From contig LM994627.1 in the NCBI GenBank assembly GCA_000752675.2, positions 368,429 through 432,428 on the forward strand: 64,000 bases of DNA, given 5' to 3'. The notes beneath the pieces were generated by a model. That model did no database searches. It saw only the letters and a program-made list of their open reading frames with translations, and was not told where the DNA came from. The DNA comes from a bacterium OL-1. Lineage in GTDB: Bacteria; Actinomycetota; Coriobacteriia; Coriobacteriales; Atopobiaceae. A program made the position numbers and the translations under genes. Shown here one piece after another: positions 56,039-64,000 of this stretch. How positions within the stretch are numbered: position 1 is the stretch's first letter; each line of letters begins with the position of its first letter.

Positions 56039-56536
56039 ATGGCCAAGGATTCCAGCTTCGACGTGGTCTCTACCGTCGACATGCAGGAGGTCGACAACGC
56101 ATACCAGCAGGCAACCCGAGAGATTGCCCAACGCTACGACCTCAAGGGCACCGGGGCGTCTCTTACCCTCGCCAAGGGCGAGGGTGTGTTCACGGTGGAG
56201 GCCCCGTCAGAGTTCGTCGCGGGTCAGGTGCGTGACATCCTCGGATCCAAGCTCGTTAAGCGCGGCGTTGACCTTACTGCCCTGCGCTGGGACAAGGTGC
56301 AGGCTGCCTCGGGCATGAGCGTGCGTCAGCAGGGGCACCTTGTCCAGGGCATCGACGCCGAGCTGGCCAAGAGGATTTCCAAGGATATCCGTGACTCTAA
56401 GCTCAAGGCAAAGGCTACCATCGAGGGCGACAAGCTTCGCGTAAGCTCTCCTTCCAAAGACGCGCTGCAGCAGGTCATCGCCCTGCTTCGCGGCAACGAC
56501 TACGGCCAGCCCCTCCAGTACGTCAACTACCGATAA
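56039..56536 (+). CDS. yajQ: YajQ family nucleotide-binding protein
   Basis: 165-residue two-domain protein of the UPF0234/YajQ family, reported in some bacteria to bind cyclic di-GMP or RNA. It starts AKDSSFDVVSTVDMQEVDNAYQQ and ends LLRGNDYGQPLQYVNYR, matching the family over its full length. A GGGGAGG site lies upstream of ATG 56039. The role in this organism is unknown. Confidence 0.93.
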   Translation: MAKDSSFDVVSTVDMQEVDNAYQQATREIAQRYDLKGTGASLTLAKGEGVFTVEAPSEFVAGQVRDILGSKLVKRGVDLTALRWDKVQAASGMSVRQQGHLVQGIDAELAKRISKDIRDSKLKAKATIEGDKLRVSSPSKDALQQVIALLRGNDYGQPLQYVNYR

Positions 56537-56545
56537 GGTCAACTT

Positions 56546-57883
56546 ATGCCAAGCATTCTCTTCATCACCCGTGGGTGCGCCAAGAACGAGGTAGACACCG
56601 ACCGCATGCGCGCCCTGCTCCTCGGCGCCGGCTACGACGAGACGGACGATCCCGATAAGGCCGACCTCGCGCTTATCAACACCTGCTCCTTTCTCGTCTC
56701 GGCCACGCAGGAGTCGCTCGATACCACCCTCGAGATTGCGCAGCAGGAGGAGGACGAGGGTCGCACCCTCCCCATCGTGATGTGCGGCTGCGTGCCGTCC
56801 CGCTACGGTGCCCCCCTTGCGGATGAGCTTCCGGAGGTTTCGGCCTTCGTGAACGCTGATGACGAGGATGGGATTGTTAGCGTTGTGGATGACGTGCTGG
56901 GCCTTGAGCGTGACGTTGCACCCGGCGTTCCCCAGGGCGTCCTGCGTACCGTGGACGGCGCGAGTGCGTATGTGAAGATCTCCGAGGGCTGCGACAGGTT
57001 CTGCGCGTTCTGCGCCATCCCGTACATTCGCGGGCGCTACCACTCCCGTGATACCCGCGAGATCTGCGACGAGGTTCGCTCGCTCATGGAGGGCGGCGTG
57101 CGCGAGGTCGTGCTCATTGGGCAAGACACCGGCATCTGGGGCTCAGACCTTGATGAGCCCCGGACCCTGGCTTCTCTCCTTCGCCAGGTCGCCGAGGTCG
57201 TGCATCCCTACGGTGGCTGGGTGCGCGTTCTCTACCTGCAGCCGGAAGGCATGACCGAGGAGCTCGTCTCCACAATTCGTGACGTCCCCGAGGTGCTGCC
57301 CTACATCGACATCCCCATCCAGCACTGCTCGGCTACCGTGCTCGAGCGCATGGGCCGCAAGGGGTCGGCAGAGGAGTTCTCCGCCCTCTTTGCGCACCTG
57401 CGCAAGGAGATTCCCGGCATGGTACTCCGCACGACAGCCATGGCTGGGTTCCCGGGCGAGACGGATGAGGAGGCGCAGGAGCTGCTCGACTTCCTTCAGG
57501 ATGAGGAGTTCGACTACTGCTCCGTGTTTACCTACTCGCCCGAGGAGGGCACGCGTGGCGCTGCCATGCCCGACCAGGTGCCCGAAGAGGTCAAGCTCGA
57601 GCGTACGCAGCGCCTCATCGACCTCACGGAGCAGCTTGGCTTTGCGGCGGCCGAGAGGCACGTTGGCGAGCGCGTGCGCGTCATCATCGACGGCGTTGAG
57701 GAGGGCCCCGACGGCGCGGAGTTCATTGGCCACGCGTGGTTCCAGGCACCCGATTCCGATGGTGTTGTTCACATAGAGAGCGGGGATCTTGCCGTTGGTG
57801 ACGTTGTGACCTGCAATCTTGTCGACTCCTTCACCTATGACCTCGTGGGCGAGCTTGTCGATGACGAGGAGGGCACCCGATGA
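56546..57883 (+). CDS. rimO: Ribosomal protein S12 methylthiotransferase RimO
   Basis: 445-residue radical SAM enzyme that methylthiolates an aspartate of S12. Start ITRGCAKNEVDTDRM, cluster cysteines in NTCSFLVSA and CGCVPSR, radical SAM motif CDRFCAFC (C149, C153, C156) followed by AIPYIRGRY as in RimO, and a C-terminal TRAM domain. ATG 56546 comes ten bases after yajQ. The TGA overlaps pgsA as ATGA. Confidence 0.94.
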   Translation: MPSILFITRGCAKNEVDTDRMRALLLGAGYDETDDPDKADLALINTCSFLVSATQESLDTTLEIAQQEEDEGRTLPIVMCGCVPSRYGAPLADELPEVSAFVNADDEDGIVSVVDDVLGLERDVAPGVPQGVLRTVDGASAYVKISEGCDRFCAFCAIPYIRGRYHSRDTREICDEVRSLMEGGVREVVLIGQDTGIWGSDLDEPRTLASLLRQVAEVVHPYGGWVRVLYLQPEGMTEELVSTIRDVPEVLPYIDIPIQHCSATVLERMGRKGSAEEFSALFAHLRKEIPGMVLRTTAMAGFPGETDEEAQELLDFLQDEEFDYCSVFTYSPEEGTRGAAMPDQVPEEVKLERTQRLIDLTEQLGFAAAERHVGERVRVIIDGVEEGPDGAEFIGHAWFQAPDSDGVVHIESGDLAVGDVVTCNLVDSFTYDLVGELVDDEEGTR

Positions 57884-58497
57884 GCCCAGCTGCGTCCAAG
57901 GGCGGTGGCGGCACGACGTCTTCCATTTGGACTCCTGCCAACGTTGTTACCTGCGTCCGCGTGGTGGCCGTGCCTCTGTGGCTCCTTGTTGCTGAGTTCT
58001 CTCCCGCGGCTGGCACGGGCTCTGCGTGGTCTCTCGGCGTCTTTCTCTTCTTTGTGGTGCTCTCTCTCACAGATAAGCTTGACGGTTATCTTGCGCGGAG
58101 CAGGAACGAGGTCACAACATTTGGTAAGTTCCTGGACCCCATCGCTGACAAGCTCGTTGTGGTGGTTGCCCTGTGCTTCCTCCTCGAGCGCGGTGAGGCA
58201 TCCTCATGGGTGCTTCTCGTGATTGTCGCGCGCGAGTTCCTTGTGTCGGGCCTTCGCATGGTCGTGGCGTCGGCTGGCACTGTGATCGCGGCATCGCCTC
58301 TGGGCAAGGGTAAGACGGCTGTCACGATGGTTGCCATCTCAGCTTTGCTTCTGGCCATGGCGCTTCCCGCGGGCAGCGTCTCGGGCGGGTTCGAGCTCTT
58401 GGGACAGGTCCTCATGGTCGTTGCCGTGGTGCTCACGGCTTGGTCGGGCATCGATTACTTCGCGAAGTCATGGTCCTACATCGTTGGGAAGCGATAG
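57880..58497 (+). CDS. pgsA: CDP-diacylglycerol-glycerol-3-phosphate 3-phosphatidyltransferase
   Basis: 205-residue membrane enzyme for phosphatidylglycerol synthesis. The CDP-alcohol phosphotransferase motif is complete: Asp65, Asp68-Gly, Ala-Arg, then G and two Asp in FGKFLDPIADK. About six hydrophobic segments are present. The rimO-pgsA-cinA-recA order is common in Gram-positive bacteria and supports PgsA over related family members. Confidence 0.93.
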   Translation: MSPAASKGGGGTTSSIWTPANVVTCVRVVAVPLWLLVAEFSPAAGTGSAWSLGVFLFFVVLSLTDKLDGYLARSRNEVTTFGKFLDPIADKLVVVVALCFLLERGEASSWVLLVIVAREFLVSGLRMVVASAGTVIAASPLGKGKTAVTMVAISALLLAMALPAGSVSGGFELLGQVLMVVAVVLTAWSGIDYFAKSWSYIVGKR

Positions 58498-58499
58498 GC

Positions 58500-59024
58500 T
58501 TGGTTCCTTCAATCATCTTTGATGGCGAGACGCTTGACCTCTGCGAGGCACTCGTTGCTGCGTGCAGGGCGTTGGGCGTGACGGTTGGTACTGCAGAGTC
58601 TTGCACGGGAGGCCTGGTGGCGTCGGCCGTCACGGCGATTCCGGGATCCTCTGAGGCCATACGTGGTGGCGTCGTGAGCTATGCCATCCCGGTCAAGCAT
58701 GAGGTACTGGGCGTCTCGAACAGCATTCTCGACGCCCCGGGTGTGGGAGCGGTTTCGAGCGAGTGTGCCGCTGCCATGGCCAAGGGGGCTAGAAGGGTTC
58801 TGGGGTGCGATGTCGCCGTTTCGGTTACGGGAATTGCGGGTCCCGGTGGTGAAGAGCCAGGTAAGCCCGTGGGCACGGTATGGATGGGGCTTGCAACCCC
58901 GTACTCAACCAGCACCTTCCCCAACCTCTTCGAGGGAGATCGCTCCGAGGTGCGTGCTCGCGCCGTGAAGCGTGCCGTTGAACTTCTCGTGCAGGGCGTC
59001 AGGGAGACAGCCGAGAAGAACTAA
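58500..59024 (+). CDS. cinA: CinA-family nicotinamide-nucleotide amidase (PncC domain)
   Basis: 174 residues forming only the C-terminal domain of CinA: GTAESCTGGLVAS and VTGIAGPGG are the hallmark motifs. Such stand-alone proteins deamidate NMN for NAD recycling. The N-terminal MoeA-like domain of long CinA is absent. The start is uncertain: TTG 58500 with GGGAAG upstream fits best, while ATG 58470 lies inside pgsA. recA follows, as often. Confidence 0.88.
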   Translation: MVPSIIFDGETLDLCEALVAACRALGVTVGTAESCTGGLVASAVTAIPGSSEAIRGGVVSYAIPVKHEVLGVSNSILDAPGVGAVSSECAAAMAKGARRVLGCDVAVSVTGIAGPGGEEPGKPVGTVWMGLATPYSTSTFPNLFEGDRSEVRARAVKRAVELLVQGVRETAEKN

Positions 59025-59059
59025 GTTTTTTCTCGTTCTCGCCACGGGTTTTTGTTGAG

Positions 59060-59087
59060 CGCGGCCTCGTTTGCGAGGCCGCGTTTG
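59060..59087 (+). terminator. Terminator after cinA
   Basis: GCGGCCTCG (59061-59069) pairs with CGAGGCCGC (59074-59082) over a 4-base loop, followed by GTTTGTG. Modest T tail; a T5 run also precedes it. Confidence 0.72.
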
Positions 59088-59197
59088 TGCAGGTGAGGAA
59101 CTATGCGTGACAGAATCGTGACGGCGCTGTGCCAGCTGGATGCACGCCCGGCGTCAAATTGGTGCAAGGCCTCCCGTGTACGCTGTGCGCAGCGATG

Positions 59198-59226
59198 TTG
59201 ACTACGAACGGGTGTTCGTATATCAT
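59198..59226 (+). promoter_or_regulatory. recA promoter with embedded LexA box
   Basis: TTGACT (59198-59203) and TATCAT (59221-59226) are 17 bases apart, near consensus. The spacer contains CGAAC-GGGT-GTTCG (59205-59218), a perfect Gram-positive/actinobacterial SOS box, so LexA would block polymerase directly. Confidence 0.93.
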
Positions 59227-59255
59227 CGACGGCAGCCAACAGATGAGGAGCAAGC

Positions 59256-60359
59256 ATGGCCAAGAGCAAGGGAACGGTCAAAGAGGTCAACCACCCCGAG
59301 ACAACTGAAGAGCGTGACAAGGCGCTCGAGGTCACCACCCAAGAGATAGAGAAGAAGTTTGGCAAGGGCGCCATCATGCGCTACGGCGATGACAGCGCCA
59401 GCTTGGAGGTCGAGGCTATCCCCACAGGCTCTCTGGCGCTCGATGCGGCCCTGGGAATCGGTGGCGTGCCTCGTGGGCGCATCGTTGAGATTTACGGCCC
59501 CGAGTCATCGGGCAAGACCACGCTCTCGCTGGAGATTCTGGCAGAGGCTCAGGCCATGGGCGGGGTCGTTGCCTTTATCGATGCCGAGCACGCGCTCGAT
59601 CCTGGCTATGCGGCCCGCATCGGCGTGGATATTGACGAGGTGCTCATCTCCCAGCCAGATACGGGCGAGCAAGCGCTTGAGATCTGCGACATGCTGGTGC
59701 GCTCCGGTGCCATCGACGTTGTGGTCATCGACTCCGTAGCGGCCCTTGTCCCGCGCGCTGAGATTGAGGGGGAGATTGGCGACACTACGGTAGGCCTCCA
59801 GGCGCGCCTTATGAGCCAGGCCCTTCGCAAGCTCGCTGGATCGCTCTCCAAGTCAAACACCACCTGCATCTTCATCAACCAGTTGCGCGAGAAGATCGGC
59901 GTCATGTTTGGTAACCCCGAGACCACGCCCGGTGGCCGCGCGCTCAAGTTCTTCTCGTCCGTGCGCATGGACATCAGGCGCGTGGACAGCATCAAGGTCA
60001 ATGGCGAGGTCGTTGGCAACCGTGTGAGGGTCAAGGTCGTCAAGAACAAGGTAGCTCCGCCGTTCAAGTCTGCTGAGTTCGACATCATGTACGGCACGGG
60101 CATTTCCAAGGAGGGCTCGGTGCTCGACATGGCGGTCGAGTACCAGATTGTCGACAAGTCCGGATCCTGGTTCACATACGAGGGCGAGCGGCTTGGCCAG
60201 GGCCGTGAGGCGGCCAAGGCCTTCCTGGCTTCCAACCCAGATCTCATGGAGGAGATTGATCACAAGGTTCGCGTTGCTTGTGGCCTCGTGCTTGGCGACG
60301 AGCGCGTTGGCGAGCCTGTCGAGGGCGCAGACCCCAACGCCGAGGGCACTGAGAAGTGA
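59256..60359 (+). CDS. recA: Recombinase RecA
   Basis: 367-residue strand-exchange protein and SOS coprotease. Walker [10 protein letters not shown] is near residues 83-91, with [10 protein letters not shown], the L2 loop segment [10 protein letters not shown] and the acidic C-terminal tail present. ATG 59256 lies about 25 bases after the predicted transcript start, with GAGGAG upstream. The last bases overlap the GTG start of recX. Confidence 0.98.
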   Translation: MAKSKGTVKEVNHPETTEERDKALEVTTQEIEKKFGKGAIMRYGDDSASLEVEAIPTGSLALDAALGIGGVPRGRIVEIYGPESSGKTTLSLEILAEAQAMGGVVAFIDAEHALDPGYAARIGVDIDEVLISQPDTGEQALEICDMLVRSGAIDVVVIDSVAALVPRAEIEGEIGDTTVGLQARLMSQALRKLAGSLSKSNTTCIFINQLREKIGVMFGNPETTPGGRALKFFSSVRMDIRRVDSIKVNGEVVGNRVRVKVVKNKVAPPFKSAEFDIMYGTGISKEGSVLDMAVEYQIVDKSGSWFTYEGERLGQGREAAKAFLASNPDLMEEIDHKVRVACGLVLGDERVGEPVEGADPNAEGTEK

Positions 60360-61066
60360 CGCGTGCCGTAAAGGGCGAGTGGCCCAAGACGGATCTTGAC
60401 TGGGAGATTCGCCTGCCCCAACGCGCTTCTCGCGGGTTGGGGCAGGCGGCTCCTCGGGCCGAGGTCGTGATAAGGACACCCCAGCGTGGCGAGGAGCACA
60501 TTCGTGTGCCACTTGCAGTTGCCCGCTCTCTTGACTCTAAGGCCAGGGGCAAGGAGCTTCTACCATCCTCACGGGCAGAGCTCATGTTTGCGATGGGGGA
60601 GGTCTCTCGCAAGTGCGCCATGGAGCGCGTCGCTGCGCTCATCGACCGCAGGGACTACTCCGAGGATGAGCTCGCTTCGCGACTCGCGAGGGATGGCTAT
60701 GCATCCCAAACGGTCGAGAGCACGGTCCGGAGGTCGGTCGAGTGCGGGCTGGTCGATAACTCCCGCTTTGCGGATACCTTTATTCGCTCCAAGCTCTCGC
60801 AGGGATGGGGCAGGGTCCGTATCGAGCGCGAGCTCTCTCGCCGTGGCATCGAGGCGAGTGACGTTCCTGGCTGGCCGGAGCTCTATCTCTCGGAGGAGTC
60901 TGAGGAGGAGACTGCCTACGAGCTCGCTTCGCGTCGCCGTATCACGGGCAAGAACGATTACGAGAAGATAGTCCGCTTTCTTTCCTCAAGGGGTTACCCG
61001 TTGGGGCTTGCCACACGTACGGCTCGTCGCTTGCTCGATGAGTCCAAAGAGGAAGACGAATCCTAA
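60356..61066 (+). CDS. recX: Regulatory protein RecX
   Basis: 236 residues. RecX modulates RecA filaments. The C-terminal half shows the three-helix repeats of the family: [56 protein letters not shown] and the last [20 protein letters not shown]. The N-terminal 85 residues, with WEIRLPQR and [12 protein letters not shown], are an extension. GTG 60356 overlaps the recA stop as GTGA. Confidence 0.88.
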   Translation: MTRAVKGEWPKTDLDWEIRLPQRASRGLGQAAPRAEVVIRTPQRGEEHIRVPLAVARSLDSKARGKELLPSSRAELMFAMGEVSRKCAMERVAALIDRRDYSEDELASRLARDGYASQTVESTVRRSVECGLVDNSRFADTFIRSKLSQGWGRVRIERELSRRGIEASDVPGWPELYLSEESEEETAYELASRRRITGKNDYEKIVRFLSSRGYPLGLATRTARRLLDESKEEDES

Positions 61067-61187
61067 CGCGTGTCGCGTCCTTGAGGTGGGCTCGACCTTG
61101 TACGTATGGCCCTGGCGCCACCCTCTTACCACGCCCGTATATTCCGTGAAGCGTGGCTTGTTTGGGCGCAGACGGTACCCTAACAGT
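61067..61187. other. Intergenic spacer after recX
   Basis: No gene, clear terminator or RNA is recognised in these 120 bases. Confidence 0.4.
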
Positions 61188-61216
61188 TTGACAGGTATCA
61201 AATGCGAACATATGAT
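61188..61216 (+). promoter_or_regulatory. Consensus promoter of rny
   Basis: TTGACA (61188-61193) and TATGAT (61211-61216) are separated by exactly 17 bases, the best vegetative promoter in the window. The transcript would start near 61223 and carry a leader of about 180 bases before rny. Confidence 0.85.
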
Positions 61217-61402
61217 TGAAAGGCCTGAGAGCGTATCTTCCGCTGGTTTACCAGCTGTGCATTGTATTTGTTTCACCGCGTCAGCATCATGGAACGTCAT
61301 GTTTTTGGCATCTGCGGCCGGATACCCCGATGGCGGGTTCCCTAGCGCTATGCGCTTGGGTCTCCTGAACAATCTCGTGAACTTGTCACCTGAGGAGCGG
61401 CC

Positions 61403-62953
61403 ATGGAAATCATCATAGGAATCATCTGTCTAGCGGTTGGAGCTGGGTTGGCGTACTTCTTCCTTGCTGGGAAGAGCAACTCTAAGCTCAAGTCTGCCAA
61501 CGAACAAATCGAAAGCGCGCGCGGCGAGGCGGAACGCATCACGTCTGAGGCGCGTCGCCAGGCTGACACGGCTAAGAAGGAGGCCGTGCTCGAGGCCAAG
61601 GAGGAGATTCTGCAGCTCAGGCAGAACTCCGAGGCCGAGGAGAAGAAGCGTAAGGGCGAGCTGCAGTCCATGGAGGGTCGCATCATGCAGCGCGAGGAGT
61701 CCCTCGACCGCCGCAATGATGCCCTTGACAAGCGTGAGCGTCAGCTCTCTGGCCTCCAGAGCCAGCTGGACCGCCGCAAGAACGACCTTGACGCCCTCGA
61801 AGGAAAGCAGACCACCGAGCTCGAGCGCATCGCAGGCCTCTCTAAGGACGAGGCGCATGATGAGCTCATCGCCCGTGTTCGCGCCGAGAGCGTACGCGAC
61901 GAGGCCCAGATTCTGCGCGAGTCCGAGCAGAACGTGCGCGCAAAGGCGGATAAGACCGCCCGCGAGATCATCTCAACTGCTATTCAGCGCTGTGCCGCAG
62001 ACCAGGCCGGCGAAATCACGGTTACCACCGTCCACATCCCGTCCGACGACCTCAAGGGCCGCATCATCGGTCGAGAAGGTAGGAACATCCGCACGTTCGA
62101 GCAGGTCTCCGGTGTCTCCCTCGTCATTGATGACACGCCCGAGACCGTTGTCCTCTCCAGCTTTGACCCCGTCCGTCGCGAGACTGCGCGTGTGGCGCTC
62201 GAGAACCTCATCGCTGACGGCCGCATTCACCCCGCCCGCATCGAGGAGCTCTACAAGAAGGCCGAGGACCTGGTCAACGAGCGCGTTCGCGAGGCCGGTG
62301 AGCAGGCGGCCTTCGACGCGGGCATCCATGACCTCCACCCAGAGATCGTTAAGACCCTCGGTGCCCTCAAGTACCGCACCTCCTTCGGCCAGAACGTCCT
62401 CTCTCACTCCATACAGGTTTCCGCGCTCTGCGGAATCATGGCCTCCGAGCTGGGCTTGGATCCTGCTCCCGCCAAGCGTGCCGGCCTTCTCCACGACATT
62501 GGCAAGGCTATCGACCACGAGGTCGAGGGCCCGCATGCCGTCATTGGCGCCGACCTCGCCCGTCGCTACGGCGAGCGCTCCGAGATCGTGCACGCCATCG
62601 AGGCACACCATGCCGACGTCGATCCGGACACTGTCCTCGACGTCCTCGTGCAGGCGGCCGATGCCATCTCTGCCGCCCGTCCTGGTGCCCGTCGTGAGTC
62701 TGCAGAGACCTACATCAAGCGCCTTGAGAAGCTCGAGGAGATCTCTAACGCCCATGAGGGAGTCGAGCGCACCTACGCCATGCAGGCTGGTCGCGAGCTC
62801 CATGTGATGGTCGAGCCCGAGAAGATCTCCGATGCGCAGGCTACCGTCCTCGCCCATGACATTGCCAAGCAGATCGAGGACGAGATGGAGTATCCCGGCC
62901 AGGTCCGCGTGGTGGTCATCCGCGAGTCTCGCGCGGTCGACGTCGCTAAGTAA
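61403..62953 (+). CDS. rny: Ribonuclease Y
   Basis: 516-residue membrane-anchored endoribonuclease that starts mRNA decay. One N-terminal helix (MEIIIGIICLAVGAGLAYFF), a long charged coiled coil (about 25-190), a KH domain (IIGREGRNIRTFEQVSGV), and an HD domain with HDIGKA near residue 366 match the family length of about 520. ATG 61403 follows GAGGAGC. Confidence 0.97.
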   Translation: MEIIIGIICLAVGAGLAYFFLAGKSNSKLKSANEQIESARGEAERITSEARRQADTAKKEAVLEAKEEILQLRQNSEAEEKKRKGELQSMEGRIMQREESLDRRNDALDKRERQLSGLQSQLDRRKNDLDALEGKQTTELERIAGLSKDEAHDELIARVRAESVRDEAQILRESEQNVRAKADKTAREIISTAIQRCAADQAGEITVTTVHIPSDDLKGRIIGREGRNIRTFEQVSGVSLVIDDTPETVVLSSFDPVRRETARVALENLIADGRIHPARIEELYKKAEDLVNERVREAGEQAAFDAGIHDLHPEIVKTLGALKYRTSFGQNVLSHSIQVSALCGIMASELGLDPAPAKRAGLLHDIGKAIDHEVEGPHAVIGADLARRYGERSEIVHAIEAHHADVDPDTVLDVLVQAADAISAARPGARRESAETYIKRLEKLEEISNAHEGVERTYAMQAGRELHVMVEPEKISDAQATVLAHDIAKQIEDEMEYPGQVRVVVIRESRAVDVAK

Positions 62954-62968
62954 GCGAGGGTCGTCACT

Positions 62969-64000
62969 GTGGCAGAGGAGCAGGCCCCCAGCGCGGCTGG
63001 TCTGGCTGATTTCGTTGCCCGCATGGGCGGGGAGCGTTCGCTTCGCGTGGAGGAGAACCTTGGCGAGGGCTATGTCCGCCTCCGCGTTGCGGAGGCGGAG
63101 CGTCGCCAAGCCAAGCACGACATTCGTTGTGTCGAGGATATGGTCATTGAGCTTCTCCGCAACTCCCGCGACGCTGGGGCAAAGCGCATCTACCTTGCCA
63201 CCTCACGTGAGGGAGACCTGCGCACCACGACTATCCTGGACGATGGCTCCGGCGTACCCCCGGATATGCAGGAGCGCATCTTCGAGGCGCGCGTGACCTC
63301 CAAGCTCGAGAGCATCCACGTGGACAGGTGGGGCGTCCACGGGCGAGGCATGGCGCTCTACTCGGTGAGGGAGAACGCCGAGTCTGCGCGTGTGGCGTCC
63401 TCGGCCCCCGGGAAGGGCACCTCCATCACGGTTGTCACTAATGCAACCAAGCTCGCCGAGCGTACTGACCAGTCAACCTGGCCTTCGCTCGGCGAGGGTG
63501 AGGACGGCAAGCGCACCTGCGCCCGTGGCCCTCACAACATCGTTCGCACTTGCTGCGAGTTCGCCCTCGAGGAGTACGGGACCTGTGAGGTGTACGTGGG
63601 CTCGCCGGCAGAGATTGCGGCAACCGCCCGCGCTCGCATTACCCCTTCGGTGGATGGCTCTGACCTGCTTTTCATCGACGACCTATCTGCGCTTCCGGTT
63701 TTGGAGCGTCTTCGTGCTGCCGCAGACGCCAGGGAGCTTCTCTCGGTCTGCAAGGGGCTTGGTCTTGAGATGAGCGAGCGCACTGCTCATCGCGTGGTGT
63801 CGGGACAGATTCGACCCCTAAAGAGCGTCGCTTCCCGCATGCTCCGCAAAGCTGATGCCCCAACCGCTCCAAAGCCTGTCGACCTCTATCGGGATAGGCG
63901 GGGCCTCAAGCTTTCCAAGCCAGATGCCGAGGAGTTCTCACGGGTCCTTGCCAAGGACTTCTCGTTCATCGAGGACCGCTACTACGTGTCGCTTGTGCAT
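62969..64000 (+). CDS. GHKL-type ATP-binding protein, 3' end outside the window
   Basis: 344 codons from GTG 62969 (GAGGG upstream) to the window edge with no stop. Residues 55-155 form a GHKL ATPase core: N box ELLRNSRDAGA (61-71), DDGSGVP (91-97), GVHGRGMAL (122-130) and GKGTSITVV. No membrane helix or phospho-histidine domain is seen, so it is not an ordinary sensor kinase; the fold may resemble MutL/Hsp90-type ATPases. A basic, helical region follows from about 270. It starts 15 bases after rny and is probably cotranscribed. Specific function unknown. Confidence 0.78.
   Translation, partial: MAEEQAPSAAGLADFVARMGGERSLRVEENLGEGYVRLRVAEAERRQAKHDIRCVEDMVIELLRNSRDAGAKRIYLATSREGDLRTTTILDDGSGVPPDMQERIFEARVTSKLESIHVDRWGVHGRGMALYSVRENAESARVASSAPGKGTSITVVTNATKLAERTDQSTWPSLGEGEDGKRTCARGPHNIVRTCCEFALEEYGTCEVYVGSPAEIAATARARITPSVDGSDLLFIDDLSALPVLERLRAAADARELLSVCKGLGLEMSERTAHRVVSGQIRPLKSVASRMLRKADAPTAPKPVDLYRDRRGLKLSKPDAEEFSRVLAKDFSFIEDRYYVSLVH

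Overview
The window reads as a chromosomal segment of a high-GC Gram-positive bacterium of the class Coriobacteriia (Actinomycetota), most like the Olsenella/Atopobium group. This is inferred from the high GC third positions, the actinobacterial mihF-gmk-rpoZ order, PyrR plus a PyrK/PyrD type 1B dihydroorotate dehydrogenase, RNase J and RNase Y, a LexA-box recA promoter, and several secreted proteins carrying DUF5648-type YRLYNPYSGEHLYT repeats. No species can be assigned from the sequence alone.

Layout. 1-3.3 kb: a truncated membrane-protein gene, a prolyl aminopeptidase-like hydrolase, folP, an orphan VPETG sorting-signal ORF and tRNA-Asn. 3.4-5.6 kb: a two-gene ABC exporter for a wall polysaccharide. 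5.6-11 kb: the attenuated pyrimidine operon pyrR-B-C-K-D-F. 11-18.8 kb: mihF, gmk, rpoZ, thiI, a non-coding multi-hairpin repeat, comEA, comEC, holA and convergent rpsT. 19-20.6 kb: an AT-richer accessory cassette on the minus strand (membrane LuxR-PASTA regulator, secreted protein, 41-residue membrane peptide). 20.7-33.2 kb: lepA, dusB, hemW, dCMP deaminase, a membrane-embedded DnaJ variant, a classical DnaJ, mtaB, phoH, ybeY, dgkA, era, recO. 33.3-45 kb: secreted proteins with DUF5648 triplets (subtilase, L,D-transpeptidase, frameshifted GH25 lysozyme, glucosaminidase, amidase), interrupted by rpsO and pnp. 45-49.9 kb: a large tandem glycosyltransferase, rfbA and a second glycosyltransferase. 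50-64 kb: rnj, ftsK, rodZ, yajQ, rimO, pgsA, cinA, recA, recX, rny and a truncated GHKL ATPase gene.

How it works together. Most of the window is core machinery for translation quality, RNA decay (RNase J, RNase Y, PNPase, YbeY), DNA repair (RecA, RecX, RecO) and competence (ComEA, ComEC). The accessory layer concerns the cell envelope: polysaccharide export, rhamnose-type sugar activation and glycosyl transfer, and a set of wall-cutting or wall-crosslinking enzymes sharing one repeat module, which I infer to be a wall-targeting device. A three-copy palindromic repeat (5566, 25405, 31441) sits at or overlaps stop codons.

Most notable for follow-up: the membrane LuxR-PASTA regulator cassette, the DnaJ whose C-terminal barrel is replaced by membrane helices, the conserved three-repeat DUF5648 order across five enzymes with one gene broken at a G5 run, the covarying hairpin array at 13.7 kb, and the mutually exclusive hairpins before pyrR.
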